A model generated the notes under the pieces. The model searched no databases and was not told the DNA's origin. It was given only the letters and a program-made list of their open reading frames with translations. A stretch of DNA of 64,000 nt from Polyangiaceae bacterium (GTDB lineage: Bacteria > Myxococcota_A > Polyangia > Polyangiales > Polyangiaceae), in NCBI GenBank assembly GCA_020633205.1, contig JACKEB010000012.1, positions 186,001 through 250,000 on the forward strand. The letters run 5' to 3'. The translations under genes and the position numbers were made by a program. Below, piece after piece: positions 61,745 through 64,000 of this stretch (positions are counted from its first letter, which is position 1; each line of letters begins with the position of its first letter).

Positions 61745-62329
61745 TCAGCCGGCCAGGTTCTTGGCGGCGAAGTCCCAGTTCGCGAGGCTCGAAAGGAACG
61801 TCTCGATATACTTGGGACGCGCGTTGCGATAGTCGACGTAGTACGCGTGCTCCCACACATCGATCGTGAGAAGCGGCGTGACGCCCGCCTTGGTGAGGGG
61901 CGTCTCAGCGTTGGCCGTCTTCACCACAGCGAGCTTGTCGCCCTCCTTGACGAGCCACGCCCAGCCAGAGCCGAACTGCGTTGCGGCGGCGGCGGAGAAC
62001 TCCTCCTTGAACTTGTCGAAGCTGCCGAAGCTGCCGTTGATTGCGTCGGCTAGCGCGCCGCTCGGGGCGCCGCCGCCGGCCGGCTTCATCGAGTTCCAGT
62101 AGAAGGTGTGGTTCCAAACCTGTGCGGCATTGTTGAAGACGCCACCTTCGGCCGCCTTCACGATCTCTTCCAGGCTCTTTCCGGCGAGGTCAGTGCCATC
62201 GATGAGCTTGTTGAGGTTCGTCACGTAGGCGTTGTGATGCTTGCCGTAGTGGTAGTCGATCGTCTCTGCGCTGATGTGCGGCGCAAGGGCATCCTTTGCC
62301 CAAGGCAACGCCGGTAGTTCAATCGCCAT
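61745..62329 (-). CDS. sodB: Fe/Mn superoxide dismutase
   Basis: 194 residues from ATG 62329 with AGGAGAGA just upstream. Metal ligands are His27 (YHYGKHH), His74 (VWNHTFYW), Asp157 and His161 (DVWEHAYYVDYRNARP). The pattern AAATQFGSGWAWL is typical of the iron form. Cytosolic antioxidant enzyme. Confidence 0.97.
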   Translation of the reverse strand: MAIELPALPWAKDALAPHISAETIDYHYGKHHNAYVTNLNKLIDGTDLAGKSLEEIVKAAEGGVFNNAAQVWNHTFYWNSMKPAGGGAPSGALADAINGSFGSFDKFKEEFSAAAATQFGSGWAWLVKEGDKLAVVKTANAETPLTKAGVTPLLTIDVWEHAYYVDYRNARPKYIETFLSSLANWDFAAKNLAG

Positions 62330-62693
62330 CAGTCTCTCCTCTTGGTTCCCTGTCGAGTATCGAGTTGGGGTGTCTGGCTCCGCCAGAGCTTCCCCGGGGG
62401 TCTCGTGTGTCTAAGCAGCGAAGGCTCGGGATACAAGGCCATGGACGAAAACGTAGAGCTTTGACGCGGGATTGGCAGAACCGCACGCCTCGCCATGGGG
62501 CTGCCGCTGTCAGCCTTCAGGGCGGATTTGGCCTCCGTTCGTCTTGGGGGTGAGGTGCTCTGCTTGGTCGTTGCCCCGCGTTGGAGCGCGGTTTGTGGCC
62601 GGAGCGCTCACCCCCAAACCCCGGGCCGGCGTCGACCACTTCGGTGACTACGCTTGATTCAGGGGCGCCAAAGCGCTACGGCCGCGACGCGAT
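62330..62693. other. 364-bp divergent intergenic region
   Basis: Between sodB (leftward) and the YchJ-type gene (rightward). It should carry both promoters; no repeat, RNA gene or terminator recognised. Confidence 0.5.
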
Positions 62694-63167
62694 ATGACAG
62701 ACAGCGAGCTTTGCCCCTGTGGATCCGGAAACGCCTTCTCCGCTTGCTGCGGCCCCATTCTCGAGGGCAAGCAGGCGGCTGCTACCGCCGAGGCGCTCAT
62801 GCGCTCGCGGTACTGCGCGTTCGCGAAAGGCAACGTCGACTACATCCTGAGCAGCCATGACCCGGAGACGCGGGAAGACGTGGTCCGCGAAGAGGTCGAA
62901 GTTTGGAGTCGCGAGAGCGAGTGGATGGGGCTCGAGATCCTGCGCACCGAGGCAGGCGGGGAAGGGGACGAAGAGGGCGTGGTCGACTTCGTCGCCAAGT
63001 ACAAGCTCAAGGGGCTCACCACTCAGCATCGTGAACGCGCGGAGTTCCGCAAGCTGGATGGTAAGTGGATGTTCGTCGATGGGAATGATATCCCCGCGGA
63101 ACAAAAAGTGAAGGCTGCGGCCAAGTGGGTGGGCGGCAAAAAGAACAAGAAGAACAAGAAGAAGTGA
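62694..63167 (+). CDS. YchJ-family SEC-C protein
   Basis: 157 residues from ATG 62694. The N-terminal SEC-C zinc motif is CPCGSGNAFSACCG, followed by the YchJ core (ALMRSRYCAFAKGNVDYIL, FVAKYKLKG, FRKLDGKWMFVDG). The tail is Lys/Asn-rich. Function of the family is not clear. The stop overlaps bioA's GTG by 4 bases. Confidence 0.88.
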   Translation: MTDSELCPCGSGNAFSACCGPILEGKQAAATAEALMRSRYCAFAKGNVDYILSSHDPETREDVVREEVEVWSRESEWMGLEILRTEAGGEGDEEGVVDFVAKYKLKGLTTQHRERAEFRKLDGKWMFVDGNDIPAEQKVKAAAKWVGGKKNKKNKKK

Positions 63168-64000
63168 CCCGTCGCGCGCCGGAGCAGCTAGCGGGAGACG
63201 ACACCGAGTTCATGCGTCGCGACGCTGAGCTGCTCTGGCACCCTGCGACCCACTTTCAGGATTTGGAACTCCTGCCGCCGCTGCCTATCCGCGCGGCACG
63301 GGGCGCCTATCTCGAGACCAGCTCCGGCGATCGCATTCTCGATGCCATCAGCAGCTGGTGGACCTGCCTACACGGCCATGGACATCCGCGCATCGTGGAG
63401 GCCATCAGCCAACAGGCGGCGCGCCTCGACCACGTGATGTTCGCCGGCTTCACCCACGAGCCGGCCCTTGAACTGGCGGAGGCGTTGGTAGCCCGCGCGC
63501 CGGGTGGGCCCAGCGCCTATGGGCGCGTGTTCTATGCAGACTGTGGCTCGGCCGCGATCGAGATCGCCCTGAAGATGAGCTACCAGTACCGCCAGCAAGC
63601 GGGGGAGGCTCAGCGCAAGGGCTTGGCCACGCTCACCAATAGTTACCACGGGGAAACGTTAGGGGCGCTGGCGGTGAGCGGCAATCGCGCGTACCGAGAG
63701 CAGTTTGGGCCGCTCTTGTTTCCAGTAGTCGAGCTGCCCGTGCCAAGCTTCCCTGAGCACCGACACTCGGATCTGCAAACCGAGCTCGGAGCGGATGCTC
63801 CCGAGACGACACAGGCGATCCGGCTGCTCGAGGAGCACCGAGATCAGCTCACTGCGCTACTCGTGGAACCGGTGATTCAGTGCGCCGGACGCATGCTGAT
63901 GCCGGGGGTTGGATTCTACCGCGCGGTCGTCGAGGCGGCGCAGCGCCTCGGCATCCATGTGATCGCGGATGAGATCGCCGTGGGCTTCGGGCGGACCGGG
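63164..64000 (+). CDS. bioA: Adenosylmethionine-8-amino-7-oxononanoate aminotransferase (partial)
   Basis: First 279 codons from GTG 63164; the rest is beyond the window. N-terminal LWHPATHFQDLE, the typical SSWWTCLHGHGHP, SYHGETLGALAVSG, and the PLP Asp in ADEIAVGFGRTG identify BioA, which uses SAM to aminate KAPA in biotin synthesis. The PLP lysine lies beyond the window edge. Confidence 0.93.
   Translation, partial: MTRRAPEQLAGDDTEFMRRDAELLWHPATHFQDLELLPPLPIRAARGAYLETSSGDRILDAISSWWTCLHGHGHPRIVEAISQQAARLDHVMFAGFTHEPALELAEALVARAPGGPSAYGRVFYADCGSAAIEIALKMSYQYRQQAGEAQRKGLATLTNSYHGETLGALAVSGNRAYREQFGPLLFPVVELPVPSFPEHRHSDLQTELGADAPETTQAIRLLEEHRDQLTALLVEPVIQCAGRMLMPGVGFYRAVVEAAQRLGIHVIADEIAVGFGRTG

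Overview
The window is high-GC bacterial chromosome with the signature of Myxococcota, most likely a Polyangia/Sorangiineae-type organism. The evidence is an Hanks-type Ser/Thr kinase with a membrane-anchored Ala/Pro/Lys-rich tail, three adjacent FHA proteins, a DUF4388-J-domain fusion, a secreted trypsin-like protease ending in a MYXO-CTERM-like Cys-Gly/helix/Arg tail, many signal-peptide TPR proteins, GTG starts and frequent 1-8 nt gene overlaps. The assignment is inferred from gene content only.

Layout. 1-125 is the end of a 2-oxoacid dehydrogenase E2 gene, followed by about 720 non-coding bases with a 33-bp tandem repeat. 848-3820 holds a TPR/PEGA-type exported protein, a Ser/Thr kinase and a TM2-like membrane protein. 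4023-9801 is an informational core: prs, rplY, pth, rpsF, rpsR, rplI, a strong terminator, then dnaB. 9876-22749 holds obgE, a YegS/DAGK-type lipid kinase, a MerR-type regulator with a long C-terminal region, a DUF4388-DnaJ protein, a HAD phosphatase, a chlorite-dismutase-family protein, hisZ-purA, two TPR proteins and a bacterial PH-domain membrane protein. 23025-32446 holds an exported/lipoprotein OmpA-like pair, dCMP deaminase-ddl, a PilZ-like protein, and purD-tsaC-serC-serA ended by a terminator. 32540-44377 holds membrane/exported proteins, the FHA cluster, a DciA (DUF721) protein, tRNA-Leu(CAA), a lipase-like hydrolase, a metallopeptidase lipoprotein and the MYXO-CTERM protease. 44532-46571 is a secreted beta-propeller lipoprotein.

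The accessory block at 46607-60119 is the most unusual part. Twelve genes lie on the minus strand in close succession. In transcription order they are: a multihaem c-type cytochrome lipoprotein, a FIST-domain sensor, a cytosolic hybrid histidine kinase with three receivers, a single-domain receiver, a 606-aa protein that reads as a DMATS/ABBA aromatic prenyltransferase fused to a haem-oxygenase-like diiron oxidase (HDO), a kynureninase-like PLP enzyme, a pseudo-receiver/LuxR regulator, a small GMC-partner protein, a GMC oxidoreductase, a METTL9/DREV-like methyltransferase and a DUF2891 protein, plus a receiver-LuxR regulator on the opposite strand at 61021. I read this as a candidate small-molecule (possibly prenylated tryptophan- or kynurenine-derived) biosynthetic locus with its own signalling cassette. 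The domain calls rest on motifs; the pathway is inference.

The window ends with Fe/Mn superoxide dismutase, a YchJ/SEC-C protein and the first 279 codons of bioA, which runs off the right edge.
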